The notes beneath the pieces were generated by a model. It did not search any database and had not been told where the DNA came from. It worked only from the letters and a program-made list of their open reading frames with translations. From Glandiceps talaboti (taxonomy: Eukaryota; Hemichordata; Enteropneusta; Spengelidae): DNA of 64,000 nt. The stretch spans positions 6,356,598 to 6,420,597 of the forward strand of contig NC_135560.1 in assembly GCF_964340395.1 (NCBI RefSeq), written 5' to 3'. This document shows, piece by piece, positions 11,796 to 25,037 of the stretch (position 1 is the first letter of the stretch; the number at the start of each line of letters is the position of its first letter). A program made the translations under genes and the position numbers.

Positions 11796-13800
11796 CACAA
11801 AACAGTAAAATCACAAAATTATGAATTCATATCACTTCTTTGTAAAGCTATCAAACAAGCAATATCAGCAATGGCTGCTACAGGGTTATTACTTTCATAT
11901 TGATAACAATTCTGTTCTGAGGCATCCTTTTTATTTTTTGGTATATTTTTGTAAAATTAATCAAATTCTCAGTGGTACATTATTTCACATTGATATAGAG
12001 AGTAATACTAATTTCCTATCTTGCTAATGATCCTCAGGCTTTTGTACTCATCACAGGGAATGAGGTGAAATTCGGGATACAGGGTAGGGCAACCTGGAAG
12101 GTTTGCAAGGGAAGAGTGAGTGCACGGAATATTGTGACGACACTGAAGAAAACACAACAGTCGAGTCAGAATATGTACTGTGAGTGTGAGAAATGTGAGT
12201 GTGAGAAATGTGAATGGGATGAACTTAATATTCACTGTGTTCCATCTCATTTAAAATTTCACTAGCTGTAACTGGGGTATTTTTTTTTCTCGATCTGACA
12301 ACCAAAAATGTATTCACCGAAAATTGTTAAAATACCAATAATTAGACATTGTACATGTTAATTAGAGGTCTATTTCATCCATATAGTATGTATAGTAATA
12401 AGTGAAATCGTGATTCATTGGGGTGCTGATTTTTGGGTGCGGACCCAAAAATCAATTTGACTGGATTACTGTACCATATTATGTGTATACAAAAGGATTT
12501 CTCCACAGGTAACACCATTCAGGATGTCCATTATTATAATTATTACATTATATCAATAAACAAAAGATTTTTTTTTCTTCAAATATTGCAGCTAGTGCAG
12601 CTTTAATGTGATAAATACGAGTGGGGTGAACTTCAACTTCAAAGCATCCGCCTTCTGTAAGTACAACCTCACTCTTGGGGTGCTTTAGTATTACTTGGGT
12701 CACTCTTTTTGGTACCCCAGGTGGCATGCACTCAACTTAACTCAACATCCTCGCAGTCACCCTTATTAATATTATACATACTCAAATATGTGCAAAATAC
12801 CCTAAAAGTGGCAAGACCTTACTCAATACCCCCAAAAATTGTTCAATTCAGTAATTCTGAATAACCATGACCCATGTGTACAGCTTATCTTGTAATGGGC
12901 CATCTCCCACCATCTTGTAGTTTTTTACATTCATTATACCTGGCACACTTCGATCCTCACTTAGAGATTCTATTTACTGATAATTACAACCATTTGAAAA
13001 TTGTTATTTGCTCATCATTTATCCTGTGTGATACAGTCAGTGTCATCAATTGATGGTAATTTGACAGTCTGCAGCATCCATCCAATAACTGCAATCATTT
13101 TCACACTCATCCTCACAGCAGGTTCATTGATCTTTAGACCCCTTAAGTATATGTGTATTTGCACTGGACTCCCTAGTGTGCTCATTATTAAATACTACGA
13201 ACTTCGAACACTCAATGCTTCTTATATCACCTGTCTTAAAATTACACATAAAAAATTCAAAAAAGAAATCTTCCTATATTAAATTTTAGTTATTTCTAGT
13301 TCTTGTTTGGTATATACACTAATATATTTATCCAAAATTATCCATCAATATTTTTTAGATCGGGCAAGAATGTAAAATGTCAAAGTTCACTATTCAAATA
13401 TACATTAAAATAAAAAAAAACATCTTTAAATTATATATTGTAATATAATTTTAGAGAAGTGATTCTGAGAAATATCAAATGTCATTAAAGTTCACATCAA
13501 TATTTCAAACAACATATTGACTGTTTAACGTCATTCATTAATTTTACATACTTTTTTTCCCCCGAACTGCTGATGTCACAAAATTATTAATTTACATAAA
13601 TTCATATATTTGAGATTGTAATATATGAACATATGGATGATATTAATGTTCTCTTCTCTCTTATCCAAATATTTATGGTATGTATAAATGATGCTGTAAG
13701 GTTTAGAAAGAATTGAAGTACCCTGGAATGTCACAGTAAACAACGACACCTATATCTGTCATTTGTTCTGCAACTTTGTCAACTCAACTCTACCTTGTTA
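11796..13800. other. Non-coding sequence
   Basis: No gene is seen. GTGAGTGTGAGAAAT is duplicated at about 12180-12208. Frames of 66-93 codons at 11821-13282 have no domain features. Confidence 0.5.
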
Positions 13801-14147
13801 TTAAAGTGGCCATATGGATGAGGATTGGATATTTATTTTGGAATTTTATTTATAAAACAATTTTATCATGGCTTCCTACTTGAAATATCAATGTGAAACA
13901 ACATCGACTAAGTCTGTGTTCAATAACTGATAAAAGATTAATAAACTGTAAAAATTTTGTTATTGTACATACAATATCAAACTTTTTACACATTTTTTTT
14001 AGCTTTTTGCAATGTATTGAGTTACAAACACAGACTTAGTCAATGTTATTTCACATTGATTTTTCAAGTAGGAAGCCATGATAAAATTGTTTTATAAATT
14101 AAAAATCCAAAATAAATACCCAATTCTCATCCATATGGCCACTTTAA
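13801..14147. mobile_element. Palindromic MITE, copy 2
   Basis: This is the second copy of the element at 8429-8771, with ends TTAAAGTGGCCATATGGATG and its complement. The arms are better preserved than in copy 1: ATCATGGCTTCCTACTTGAA is matched by its complement near 14064-14085. It has no coding capacity. TTAA or TA flanks the element on both sides. Confidence 0.9.
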
Positions 14148-17100
14148 TCTTAAAGATCAGTACAGCAGTGAAAACTAAGCTTTCTGCTAACTAACACAGG
14201 CGCACATTATTGACATGTTGATATAAGCTATTGAATGTTGATTTAAATCTTGGTACCTAAAATAGAATACTGCTGTCTAGGTGCATTATAAAAATAACGA
14301 ACATTCAATTTCTTGGTCGACACCATAACTTCCGGTCCATGCGCTTCACATGCATTACTATACACACGCATGATCATTACAATTCGAACCTCCACTCACA
14401 GTATTGTCAAAGTCATTACTCTAGAAGTCCTGACATGCATTAGATGCAAATTAAAATTCATCCCTAGCCACCCACACAGTCATTAACATCATGTCTTTGT
14501 TAATCAATCACAAAATTCGAACCAATAACACAGTCCCTCATAAAGTTAGTGTTTATTGGGGCAGTTATGTAATGTCCAAATATGGTATATTTATGTCCAA
14601 ATATGGTATATTTGTCAGCTCAGGATGCTACTTTAAATATACACTGTTTATGTCACTTTAACAGTTGGGGTTCACTGATTGGATGATCACATTTTTGTGC
14701 TGATTGAGGGACTTTGACCAGACATGGTTTAGTCATAGACCACATTGGCATCCAGACTAGATCATAAAGTGATTATTTACACAACCAAGTCACCATTATC
14801 ACTCACTTGTATAATCTATCATAGCGAACAATAATAGCAATAGTTTAGTTTGTGTTTATCTAAGTCAGCTGACAGTATGGTATCCACAATAGCATTATGA
14901 CAGGACTGTTAATAAAAGAACAAGATACAAGATATTAACTCACTGCAGAATATACCCCTCACAAAAAATAGGTGAAAGAATGTCCACAAAATTTTGGATT
15001 TAAAAAAAAAATTGAGTAGAAATTTTTTTGTAACTTAATAAATTCATGATTAACAGTCTCATAAAGTTAATAAAAATTTATTGCGGACAACTAAAAAATA
15101 ATATCATTATTCAACATTTAAATTTTAAGTGTGGTACCTTGGGTATTTCCTTTCAGTAAAACCACCAACAATCTACGTAATATTGGCAAAACTCCAGACT
15201 CATTCTCTGCTGACCTACCTACCTGCAAATCTTTATTGACATCAGGAACATTCTAGAAAGTCTAATAGTATTATGTTTTCTCTATAAAACGCTTTAAGGT
15301 TTTATTTGTTTGAGAATGTAAAAGCTAAAACGGACATCATAAAACCCCATTCCATATTTCATAACAATTAGGATTGAACTGTTACCATGGTTACATGTAT
15401 TGTACTTTTTACATCTTTTATATTCAATACATATAAATACACAAAGTGTGATAACAATAGAAACATATGGTCATCAATGCCAGACTGTTATTTTTATAAC
15501 TTAGGAAGCCAATTTAGAACAAACAACATTATGGTATTGTCCTCTGTATAGGAATATTTCACTTATGTAGACTGGTTAACCTATGGCGATGTCAGTTGCC
15601 GAAACAACAAGTTTTCACAAATTTTGTGGGGAATGGTTTTGTTTGTTTTATATTATGTTTTTTACTCTGTTGTGAGTTTAATTATGTGTATGGATTCCCA
15701 GTTCTTTTGCTATTAAAGGTTGGGAAACCACAGTAAACAGAAAGGGAGAAAGGGGTAAAAATGGCAGTGTTTCCCCATAGAGTTTATGGTAATTTTGTTT
15801 GGGAAACCAGGTAAAATGACTTGGGAACCCCGGTAGATTTTGCCTAATAATACTGTCCTTAGCAAAAACACTGGATTCTGTACAACTTTATGGGGGTGTG
15901 GGTAAGGGTGGTGTAGTTGAGGGGTGGGAGTGGGGAATGAAAATGTTCATGTATACAGAAATCATAAGGCAAATGACAGATTGTCATACTAGCTGCAGAC
16001 TATATGACGGTGATTTCAACTTAAAGCTAGAACAGAAAAAGTGATTACTCACATAGTAAACTAATAATTTTGGCAGCATTTAGATCAATAGTGATTCGGT
16101 ACAAAAAAAAACCACCTTGAATATTCGACCAGCTTTTGCTCCTGAGCAGGCTTTTCAACAATTTTGAACTAGACTGATTTTGTTGAAAGATTTATATCAG
16201 AATTTCAAGATGCTGTATTTGTGTCACAATATTTTGAAGCAATGTGAAAATTTTGACGTCTAACTCAAACCATCTGTTATAATGTTGTATTGCACCTTTT
16301 CTGTGCTGTAACCATTTTTTTTCATTCTTTCCTTTTTCAATAAAAAATTCCTAAATACAAAAATACGCATCAACCTCATAAAATTCACAAAGATATATGT
16401 GTAATATCTTTACAGCCAAACCATCAGTTCTAAAAAAAAAATTAACAAAAAAAATTTCATCGTCAAATCACTTTTGTTAAATTCATACGTGAAAATTATA
16501 CCAGATGCTCAAATGAACAGAATAATTGCAGCAATAAATGAAACTGACTAAAAATAACAAAGAAATGTACCATTCTTTCATTCTGTCATACATACACACC
16601 AGTTTTAATGCATCATCATATTTTAAACCGTTGACAACAAGATGGAATATTAGTTGCTTAGGGACATTATCTAACATTGGTTGACTAATGATAGATATTC
16701 GGTTGTGGACATTGAAATCCCATGGTTACTCATCACAAGGAGAGATAATGAAAAATTATCATCCACAAAAGTTTCTGTGGGGTGTATTTCATCAACGTTG
16801 CAACAGCAAAATGCTATATTTCTTAAAACCTTATCAGCCGTTTTTTTTTTTTTTGAATGAGGCCTTTCATTGAACCAAAGAGACAGACAGATTTATTTGC
16901 ATCATGCCCAGTCAAATCAAAATGATCCAATTCATGAAGCTATCTCTTCAAAACTTGTCAACTGACATTTTCTTTGTGAAATGTTAGTCTAAGAATAAAA
17001 CGTAAGTGGTAGATCCAAACAATGCAATTTATCTGTCAACCTGTTTTGAAACTTGTCAACTGACAATTCAATTTAGGAATTGATTGAATATTAAAAGCAA

Positions 17101-17389
17101 GATATTTTTTTTTTTCAAGTTTCATTAAAATTAAATGTAATGATTTTAATCTTATGATATATTTAGGTTTCTGCTTAAAGTTCTAAAGTCAGAAAATAAA
17201 CAAGTCTTCAGTTGGAGACATACCCCCCTCCCCCTCCCCCAACATGTGTTGTATTGTGTAAGATGATTAGCATTTTGGCAATTTTATCATGGAAATGCTT
17301 TAGACTTTCCATGAATGCAAATGTTTGTAGTGTTAGGTTTTCAGAATAACTAGTAATAATATTTTTGCTGTGTTAAGTGTACAGCTAAA
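14148..17389. other. Non-coding sequence with small motifs
   Basis: No gene is seen. A 21-bp direct duplication (ATGTCCAAATATGGTATATTT) lies at about 14572-14613. GTTACCATGGTTAC at 15381-15394 is a 13/14 match to the RFX X-box. A G-rich tract at 15892-15936 and a C-rich tract at 17223-17240 are G-quadruplex-capable. The 64-codon minus frame at 16483-16677 overlaps a dispersed repeat. Confidence 0.5.
16630..16680 (+). repeat. Short dispersed repeat pair, first member
   Basis: About 50 bp matches 18335-18388 with mismatches: TTG(A/T)CAACAACAAGATG, AATATTAGTTGC, AGGGAC.TTAT.TAA. It may mark the edge of a larger degraded element. Confidence 0.5.
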
Positions 17390-18204
17390 ATCTAACCCTA
17401 TCTGTCTCTCCACCTTGAAAATGTATGTCAAGGTCATGGTCTCATTAGAAAGCTCATCATTGATAATGTTAGGGTTACAGACACTTGAATGGGGTTCATA
17501 TGTATCAAACTTTTATAGCTAACAGGCAAAATGTGCTTTCTATCACAAATATGGCTGCCATTTTGCTATACAGGTCAAGGTCACGAAATTAAGTGACTTG
17601 CATATGCCTCACATGGTCAAACCCAAGTCATGATTAAAATGTTTTCACTTGAAAAGTTTATTTTGAAAAAACTATGAAGATAACCAAAATGTGGCTATTT
17701 GACCTTGAAGAAGACTTTCAAGGTCAAAGATCAAGGTCTTAAATGAAAGCTCATACTTGATAATATGGGTGTAGGCACTTGAATGGCATCACTACATATT
17801 ACACCTAAACCTAGTTATGATGCATATTGTGAATTTAACAACAAATATGGCTGCCATTTGGCCATACTTGGTTCAGTAAAAGAGCAAAGTAACGTGCATA
17901 TGTCTCACAAAGCATGTTACCTTTGTGCCAGGTTTGGTTGAAATCAGTTGGTGCATGCCAGAGGTATGACGGTAAACACAAAAACAACAAATATGGCCGT
18001 TATTCGGCCATATTTGATTCAGTCACAAAACAAAGTGACATGCATATGTCTCACAAAGTATGTTACTTTTGTGCCAAATTTGATTTAAATTGGTTGGTGC
18101 ATGCCAGAGATATATGAGGGTGAACAGACGGATGGAGATGGATGCACAGACAGAACCCAATGTAATAGTCCCCTCTGGGCAGTGCCCGTTGGGGTCTAAA
18201 AAGC

Positions 18205-18259
<55 letters not shown>
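17390..18259 (+). mobile_element. Interspersed element with degenerate internal repeats and CAA tail
   Basis: Two or three internal blocks repeat ACAAATATGGC(T/C)GCCATT, AAAGTGACTTGCATATG.CTCACA and GTTAC.TTTGTGCCA. The 3' part (about 18100-18200) reads GGGTGAACAGACGGATGG and ends in a (CAA)n tail. Related ATGGCTGCCAT plus ACAGACGGA sequences are, to my knowledge, common dispersed repeats in marine invertebrates. A tail like this suggests retroposition, but no reverse transcriptase is visible and the left edge is uncertain. A 110-codon minus frame and a poly-Q frame here come from the CAA tail. Confidence 0.6.
18203..18259. repeat. (CAA)n microsatellite
   Basis: About 19 CAA units form the 3' tail of the element just upstream. 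In frame this reads as poly-Gln (plus) or poly-Leu (minus), which is incidental. Confidence 0.96.
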
Positions 18260-18334
18260 TAATCTCTTGTTTTCTGAAAGGATTAATCTTCAACAAATTG
18301 ACGCTATCAGACCATGAAATAAGTGCCATTTGCT

Positions 18335-18388
18335 TGTCAACAACAAGATGAAATATTAGTTGCAAAGGGACGTTATTTAATCCCAATA
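18335..18388 (+). repeat. Short dispersed repeat pair, second member
   Basis: Matches 16630-16680 as described there and lies directly downstream of the CAA-tailed element. Confidence 0.5.
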
Positions 18389-19052
18389 TATGCACATTTA
18401 TGTTGAATATGCCGCTTAGGGAAGTGATGAAAGTTATCTTTTACAATATTTATCCTTTCTATTAGTGGGAAATATTAAAATGAATGTACGGCATAAAATA
18501 TGATGACAGCTCTTGTCAGTTCATTTGATAAATACTTTGTTCGGTAGATACTTGTGGGAAACCTAACGTGTATGAGTACAGGGTGTATATACTATTACAT
18601 TTTATGGAAATCAAGATATAGTCAAACTGAGATTGACGTTACTACAACTTTTGTAATTCAATGTGCTAGATTACGAAAATAGGCGATAGCGATGCCTTGG
18701 TTATGTGGATAACACGTACCCTGTAATCAAGACAGTGTGTTAACACTGGATGAGATTAAACATGTTGTCGTGTAGGAAAACTTGCTATCACAGACACCAC
18801 CCTACATTGTGAACGTAATTATATGAATGTCCACGGGTAGCTATAACAACATGTTTTACCAAATTAATTTTTGCTTTGATAATTTGGTATTATTAATATG
18901 AATGATTCAGATACATATACAATAATGAAGGTCCCCTTAGGTTGAGAGAGATTAGGAACTAATTTCTGCCTAGGGACATTTTCGAAATTAACAAACAATT
19001 TACATCATTTTCTACACAGTAACTTTCATGTTTGCGAGCATGTGTTTGGTGT
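18389..19052. other. Non-coding sequence
   Basis: No gene or clear repeat is seen. Confidence 0.6.
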
Positions 19053-19330
19053 GTAGTGTGTTCTATCTATTCTATATACTGGTGCTTTGGATCGCTTTGG
19101 TTCCTCTAATTCCACGATATAACCTGTACACTGATGATGAGACGTAACTCAAAATGTATGTTAATACTTGTTTAGGTACTGACTAGCAGAGAGTACATGT
19201 TCTATCTATTCTATATACTATTTGTTTGCTTCTGTTTGGTTCCTCTAATTCCAATGTTGAAATAGCCTTTACACTTATGATGAGCCATAGTTTGCAATGT
19301 CTGTAGAAACTCGATTTTCAAGAACTTAAA
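19053..19330. repeat. Two-copy tandem duplication, about 140 bp
   Basis: Both copies share TGTTCTATCTATTCTATATA, TTTGGTTCCTCTAATTCCA and a TACACT.ATGATGAG. segment, separated by about 140 bp. Divergence is substantial. Confidence 0.8.
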
Positions 19331-19384
19331 TGATATCACTTAGTATACTGATACTTTTAGTTAGTGTCTAGATTGTCTAAACCT

Positions 19385-22101
19385 TGATTTCCATAGTAGT
19401 ATCACAGGTAGGATTTTAATAAGTACCATACTAGGGTTTCCATAGCGGTATCACAGGTAGGATTTTAATAAGTACCGTACTAGGGTTTCCATAGTAGTAT
19501 CACAGGTAGGATTTTAATAAGTACCGTACTAGGGTTTCCATAGTGGTATCACAGGTAGGATTTTAATAAGTACCGTACTAGGGTTTCCATAGTAGTATCA
19601 CAGGTAGGATTTTAATAAGTACCGTACTAGGGTTTCCATAGTGGTATCACAGGTAGGATTTTAATAAGTACCGTACTAGGGTTTCCATAGTAGTATCACA
19701 GGTAGGATTTTAATAAGTACCGTACTAGGGTTTCCATAGTGGTATCACAGGTAGGATTTTAATAAGTACCATACTAGGGTTTCCATAGTAGTGTCACATA
19801 GGATTTTAATAAGTACCGTACTAGGGTTTCCATAGTAGTATCACGTAGGATTTTAATAAGTACTGTACTAGGGTTTCCATAGTGGTATCACAGGTAGGAT
19901 TTTAATAAGTACCGTACTAGGGTTTCCATAGTAGTATCACAGGTAGGATTTTAATAAGTACCGTACTAGGGTTTCCATAGTAGTATCACAGGTAGGATTT
20001 TAATAAGTACCGTACTAGGGTTTCCATAGTGGTATCACAGGTAGGATTTTAATAAGTACCGTACTAGGGTTTCCATAGTGGTATCACAGGTAGGATTTTA
20101 ATAAGTACCGTACTAGGGTTTCCATAGTAGTATCACAGGTAGGATTTTAATAAGTACCGTACTAGGGTTTCCATAGTGGTATCACAGGTAGGATTTTAAT
20201 AAGTACCATACTAGGGTTTCCATAGTAGTATCACAGGTAGGATTTTAATAAGTACCGTACTAGGGTTTCCATAGTAGTATCACAGGTAGGATTTTAATAA
20301 GTACCATACTAGGGTTTCCATAGTAGTGTCACATAGGATTTTAATAAGTACCGTACTAGGGTTTCCATAGTAGTATCACACGTAGGATTTTAATAAGTAC
20401 CGTACTAGGGTTTCCATAGTAGTATCACACGTAGGATTTTAATAAGTACCGTACTAGGGTTTCCATAGTGGTATCACACATAGGATTTTAATAAGTACCG
20501 TACTAGGGTTTCCATAGTGGTATCACACGTAGGATTTTAACAAGTACCGTACTAGGGTTTCCATAGTAGTATCACAGGTAGGATTTTAATAAGTACCATA
20601 CTAGGGTTTCCATAGTGGTATCACACGTAGGATTTTAATAAGTACCGTACTAGGGTTTCCGTAGTGGTATCACGGGTAGGGTTTTAATAAGTACCGTACT
20701 AGGGTTTCCATAGTGGTATCCCAGGTAGGATTTTAATAAGTACCGTACTAGGGTTTCCATAGTAGTATCACGTAGGATTTTAATAAGTACCATACTAGGG
20801 TTTCCATAGTTGTATCACAGGTAGGATTTTAATAAGTACCGTACTAGGGTTTCCATAGTAGTATCACATAGGATTTTAATAAGTACCGTACTAGGGTTTC
20901 CATAGTAGTATCACACGTAGGATTTTAATAAGTACCGTACTAGGGTTTCCATAGTAGTATCACACGTAGGATTTTAATAAGTACCGTACTAGGGTTTCCA
21001 TAGTGGTATCACACGTAGGATTTTAATAAGTACCGTACTAGGGTTTCCATAGTGGTATCACAGGTAGGATTTTAATAAGTACCGTACTAGGGTTTCCATA
21101 GTGGTATCACACATAGGATTTTAATAAGTACCGTACTAGGGTTTCCATAGTGGTATCACGGGTAGGATTTTAATAAGTACCATACTAGGGTTTCCATAGT
21201 GGTATCACACGTAGGATTTTAATAAGTACCGTACTAGGGTTTCCATAGTGGTATCACATAGGATTTTAATAAGTACCGTACTAGGGTTTCCATAGTGGTA
21301 TCACGGGTAGGATTTTAATAAGTACCATACTAGGGTTTCCATAGTGGTATCACACGTAGGATTTTAATAAGTACCGTACTAGGGTTTCCATAGTGGTATC
21401 ACACATAGGATTTTAATAAGTACCGTACTAGGGTTTCCATTTGTGGTATCACGGGTTTGATTTTAATAAGTACCGTACTAGGGTTTCCATAGTGGTATCC
21501 CAGGTAGGATTTTAATAAGTACCGTACTAGGGTTTCCATAGTGGTATCCCAGGTAGGATTTTAAGAAGTACCGTACTAGGGTTTCCATAGTGGTATCACA
21601 CATAGGATTTTAATAAGTACCGTACTAGGGTTTCCATAGTGGTATCACATGTAGGATTTTAATAAGTACCGTACTAGGGCTTCCATAGTGGTATCACACG
21701 TAGGATTTTAATAAGTACCGTACTAGGGTTTTCATAGTGGTATCACGGGTAGGATTTTAATGAGTACCGTACTAGGGTTTCCATAGTTACAGTATCACAG
21801 GTAGGATTTTAATAAGTACTGTACTAGGGTTTCCATAGTGGTATCACACATAGGATTTTAATAAGTACCGTACTAGGGTTTCCATAGTGGTATCACACGT
21901 AGGATTTTAATAAGTACCGTACTAGGGTTTCCATAGTGGTATCACACGTAGGATTTTAATAAGTACCGTACTAGGGTTTCCATAGTGGTATCACACATAG
22001 GATTTTAATAAGTACCGTACTAGGGTTTCCATAGTGGTATCACACGTAGGATTTTAATAAGTACCGTACTAGGGTTTCCATGGCGGTATCACAGGATTTC
22101 A
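19385..22101. repeat. 49-bp minisatellite, about 55 copies
   Basis: Each unit contains GTAGGATTTTAATAAGTACC, GTACTAGGGTTTCCATAGT and GGTATCACAG. Start-to-start spacing is 49 bp (for example 19457 to 19506), with some 46- and 47-bp units lacking CAG or AC. Variant positions are (A/G)TAGT.GTATC, ACC(G/A)TAC and the CACAGG/CACACG/CACATA junction. Variants recur in blocks, as expected from unequal exchange or slippage. There are no unique spacers. It reads with stops in the frames, so it is non-coding. Confidence 0.97.
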
Positions 22102-22235
22102 ATACTATTACCTAATATCTAATACAATTTCAGTTGTGCTAAATATTGTTTGGTCTTTCAGTTAAAAATAGCCTGGCGTATACATCTACCAAATGTAAAC
22201 CAGTGTCAATAACCCATTGGTACATATTCATACTC

Positions 22236-22294
22236 ATATTTATATTTATATTTATATTTATATTTATATTTATATTTATATTTATATTTATATT
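22236..22294. repeat. (ATTTAT)n microsatellite
   Basis: About nine hexamer units. The 141-codon frame running through it (22146-22571) owes its length to this tract. Confidence 0.95.
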
Positions 22295-23003
22295 CATAGC
22301 AAAACTGTATAAAATCCATCATGATTATTGCTTGCAAGAATCTAAATACCAAAACTGGTGCATATCATTCAAAATTAAAAAAGTGGCAATAATTTTCAAA
22401 ATTACTTCTTTTTTTTGCTCAATCACCATGGATTTAGAAAAAAATTCTACCTTTCTTCCTGAAAAATATGGTAAAAAAGATCAAATGTCTGTTTGTTTGA
22501 ACTCAAAAAAGCTTTACCTAAATAATTACTTTGAGTCTAAAGTCTCTCTTGTTTTATCACAGAAGAAGTAGTACACAATCTTTGACACTGTCAGTAAAAA
22601 ATGGTACATTAAAAACTCTAACATGGTGACAAAAACAACAGCTACACACCTTGTAGTGCGTGAAAAACACCAATTAGTGCTACAAATGGCTCAACAGTGA
22701 TTTACTATCAACAACGTTTCTGGCAGACTATAAATTCTACTTTCTGTGTTCAAGAATCAGACTTTAGATATCACACTTCTAAGTGTAAGGTTGGGTTTGT
22801 GGATTCCTCTCTCTCTCTCTCTCCATTACAAACAAAACGGTGACAAAATTCTCTTGATGTTGTGTGATGTTTCTATTAATGGACGATTTTTCATTCTGAA
22901 TTATACCTATTAAAGTTAGAAGTAAAATGAATTTCTGTACAAGATAGATCGTTTTGGAGTAAATGAAGAACCAACACAGTGTTGTATTACTGAAATGCTA
23001 TTG
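22295..23003. other. Non-coding sequence
   Basis: No gene is seen. A short (CT)n tract lies at about 22807-22823. Confidence 0.55.
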
Positions 23004-23515
23004 GTTCCTTATGCTGTATGTTCTTTATGTTGTATGTTCTTTATGTTGCATGTTCCTTTAATAACTTGTATGTTCTTTATGTTGCATGTTCCTTAACTTG
23101 CATGTTCCTTAACTTGCATGTTCTTTATGTTGCATGTTCTTTATGTTGCATGTTCCTTAACTTGTATGTTCTTTATGTTGCATGTTCTTTATGTTGCATG
23201 TTCTTTATGTTGCATGTTCCTTATGTTGCATGTTCTTTATGTTGCATGTTCTTTATGTTGCATGTTCCTTAACTTGTATGTTCTTTATGTTGCATGTTCT
23301 TTATGTTGCATGTTCCTTATGTTGCATGTTCTTTATGTTGCATGTTCTTTATGTTGCATGTTCCTTAACTTGTATGTTCTTTATGTTGCATGTTCTTTAT
23401 GTTGCATGTTCCTTATGTTGTATGTTCTTTATGTTGCATGTTCTTTATGTTGCATGTTCTTTATTTTGTATGTTCTTTATGTTGCATGTTCCTTATGTTG
23501 TATGTTCTTGCTATA
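23004..23515. repeat. 16-bp minisatellite, about 31 copies
   Basis: The unit is TTCTTTATGTTGCATG with variants TTCCTTATG and TTCCTTAACTTG(C/T)ATG. Because 16 is not a multiple of 3, all three plus frames encode the same 16-residue periodic peptide (rich in FMLHVLYVAC) without stops. This produces three overlapping frames of 84-162 codons that are artefacts. Confidence 0.96.
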
Positions 23516-24400
23516 TCAGATCTGAACTATCTGTCTACTCACTCTGTGACTCCACTCCACTAATTCACTATTCACTTATCCTCAACGAGTATCGCAGAGT
23601 GACAGATCTTGCAAGTATAGACAGCTGCTATACTCTTTTTATGTATGGCGTGGACGTAGTAAGTTCTTGACCATTTACAGACACTACAGTGTGTAGTAAA
23701 ATTGTAACTTTTCCAGCATTCTTTTCTTTTTGATGAAATTTTGATGCTTATATTGTTGGAGATTGACTGCAATTCAACCTAAAACTCTAGGATTTAAAAT
23801 TTGATCAAAAACATTATGAGAGGTGAGAAGAAAGTGAGAAAAAATATATCTGTCTGTCAGTCAGTCTGTGTTTCTGTTGGTCAGTCGTCGGTCGGTCTCA
23901 CTGACTGACTGACTGTCTGTCAGGTCCATCCATCCGTACATCTACCTGTCTGTATAATCTCTATCTTTGGTCTGATTTCTTTAACTTTTAATGAATTCAA
24001 TCAGAGTTTTCCTGTCCACTACAGTGAAAGTTGATCAGATTGCCAAAAAAGACATGCGATGAACATGAAGAAACCTAGCCAAGTATAAAATATTGTTTTA
24101 GTTGTCTGTCTGTGACTATACAGAATGGTTACAGCTGTCTGCACATTCACTGACTCATATTGAATTACGATTGAATGAATGGTTTGATAAACCTACATCT
24201 TTTATGAGTTACAAGCAACAAAAATCAGTGCATCAGGAGACAATACAAGACAAGATTAGATATTTAAGTCATCAAATACATAATTAAAATCAGTAACTGT
24301 ACAAGTCTAGAATCCAGTGCCTAAAGCAAGTCTTATTATCTTGATCGTATTGTACTAGCTGTATTCAGGTTGTCTTGAACCCGAACAAAAAATTCAAAAA

Positions 24401-24402
<2 letters not shown>
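23516..24402. other. Non-coding sequence with CTGT/CAGT patch
   Basis: No gene is seen. A degenerate CTGTC/CAGTC-rich stretch lies at about 23850-23945. Confidence 0.5.
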
Positions 24403-24478
<76 letters not shown>

Positions 24479-24513
24479 CCAACCAACCAACCAACCAACC
24501 AACCAATCAATCT

Positions 24514-24558
<45 letters not shown>

Positions 24559-24626
24559 GCAATCAATCAATCTATCTATCTATCCATCCATCCATCCATC
24601 AATCAATCCATCTATCCATCCATCCC
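24403..24626. repeat. Compound (TCAA)n tetranucleotide tract
   Basis: Runs of ATCA change to ACCA (about 24477-24506), back to ATCA, then to ATCT and ATCC. The 90-codon plus frame of INQS repeats is a translation of this tract. Confidence 0.96.
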
Positions 24627-24661
24627 TCCATCCATAAATCATTCTAACTTACCCTATCCCC

Positions 24662-24676
24662 CTCTGTCTGTTTGTT

Positions 24677-24717
<41 letters not shown>

Positions 24718-24899
24718 GACTATCTCTTTCTCATGCACACATGCACACATGTATCTATGCACGAATGTACACATGCCTGTATGCACAGACAGACACATAC
24801 ATACATACATACATACATACATACATACATACATACAATGGTCTGTCCGTACGTTCATCCGTTCGCATGTACATATTGACACACACACAGACACATACA

Positions 24900-24931
<32 letters not shown>

Positions 24932-25005
24932 CATACATACATACATACATACATACATACATACCTACCTAGCTACCTACCTACCTACCTACCTACCTAC
25001 ATACA

Positions 25006-25036
<31 letters not shown>
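24662..25036. repeat. Compound (TCTG)n and (ACAT)n tract
   Basis: A (TCTG/TTTG)n tract at 24662-24720 is followed by mixed sequence, then long ACAT runs at 24784-24836 and 24890-25033 with a CTAC block near 24962-25000. Frames of IHTY or MYVC repeats on both strands are artefacts. Confidence 0.96.

Positions 25037-25037
<1 letters not shown>

Noticed and set aside
18090-18395. Poly-Gln or poly-Leu protein
   Set aside because: It is a translation of the CAA tail of a retroposed element.
19385-22101. CRISPR-like array of regular 49-bp repeats
   Set aside because: Units are contiguous with no unique spacers, there are no cas genes, and the surrounding DNA is animal-type.
23018-23670. Three overlapping frames of 84-162 codons, cysteine-rich and hydrophobic
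   Set aside because: They are translations of a stop-free 16-bp repeat that reads the same in all three frames.
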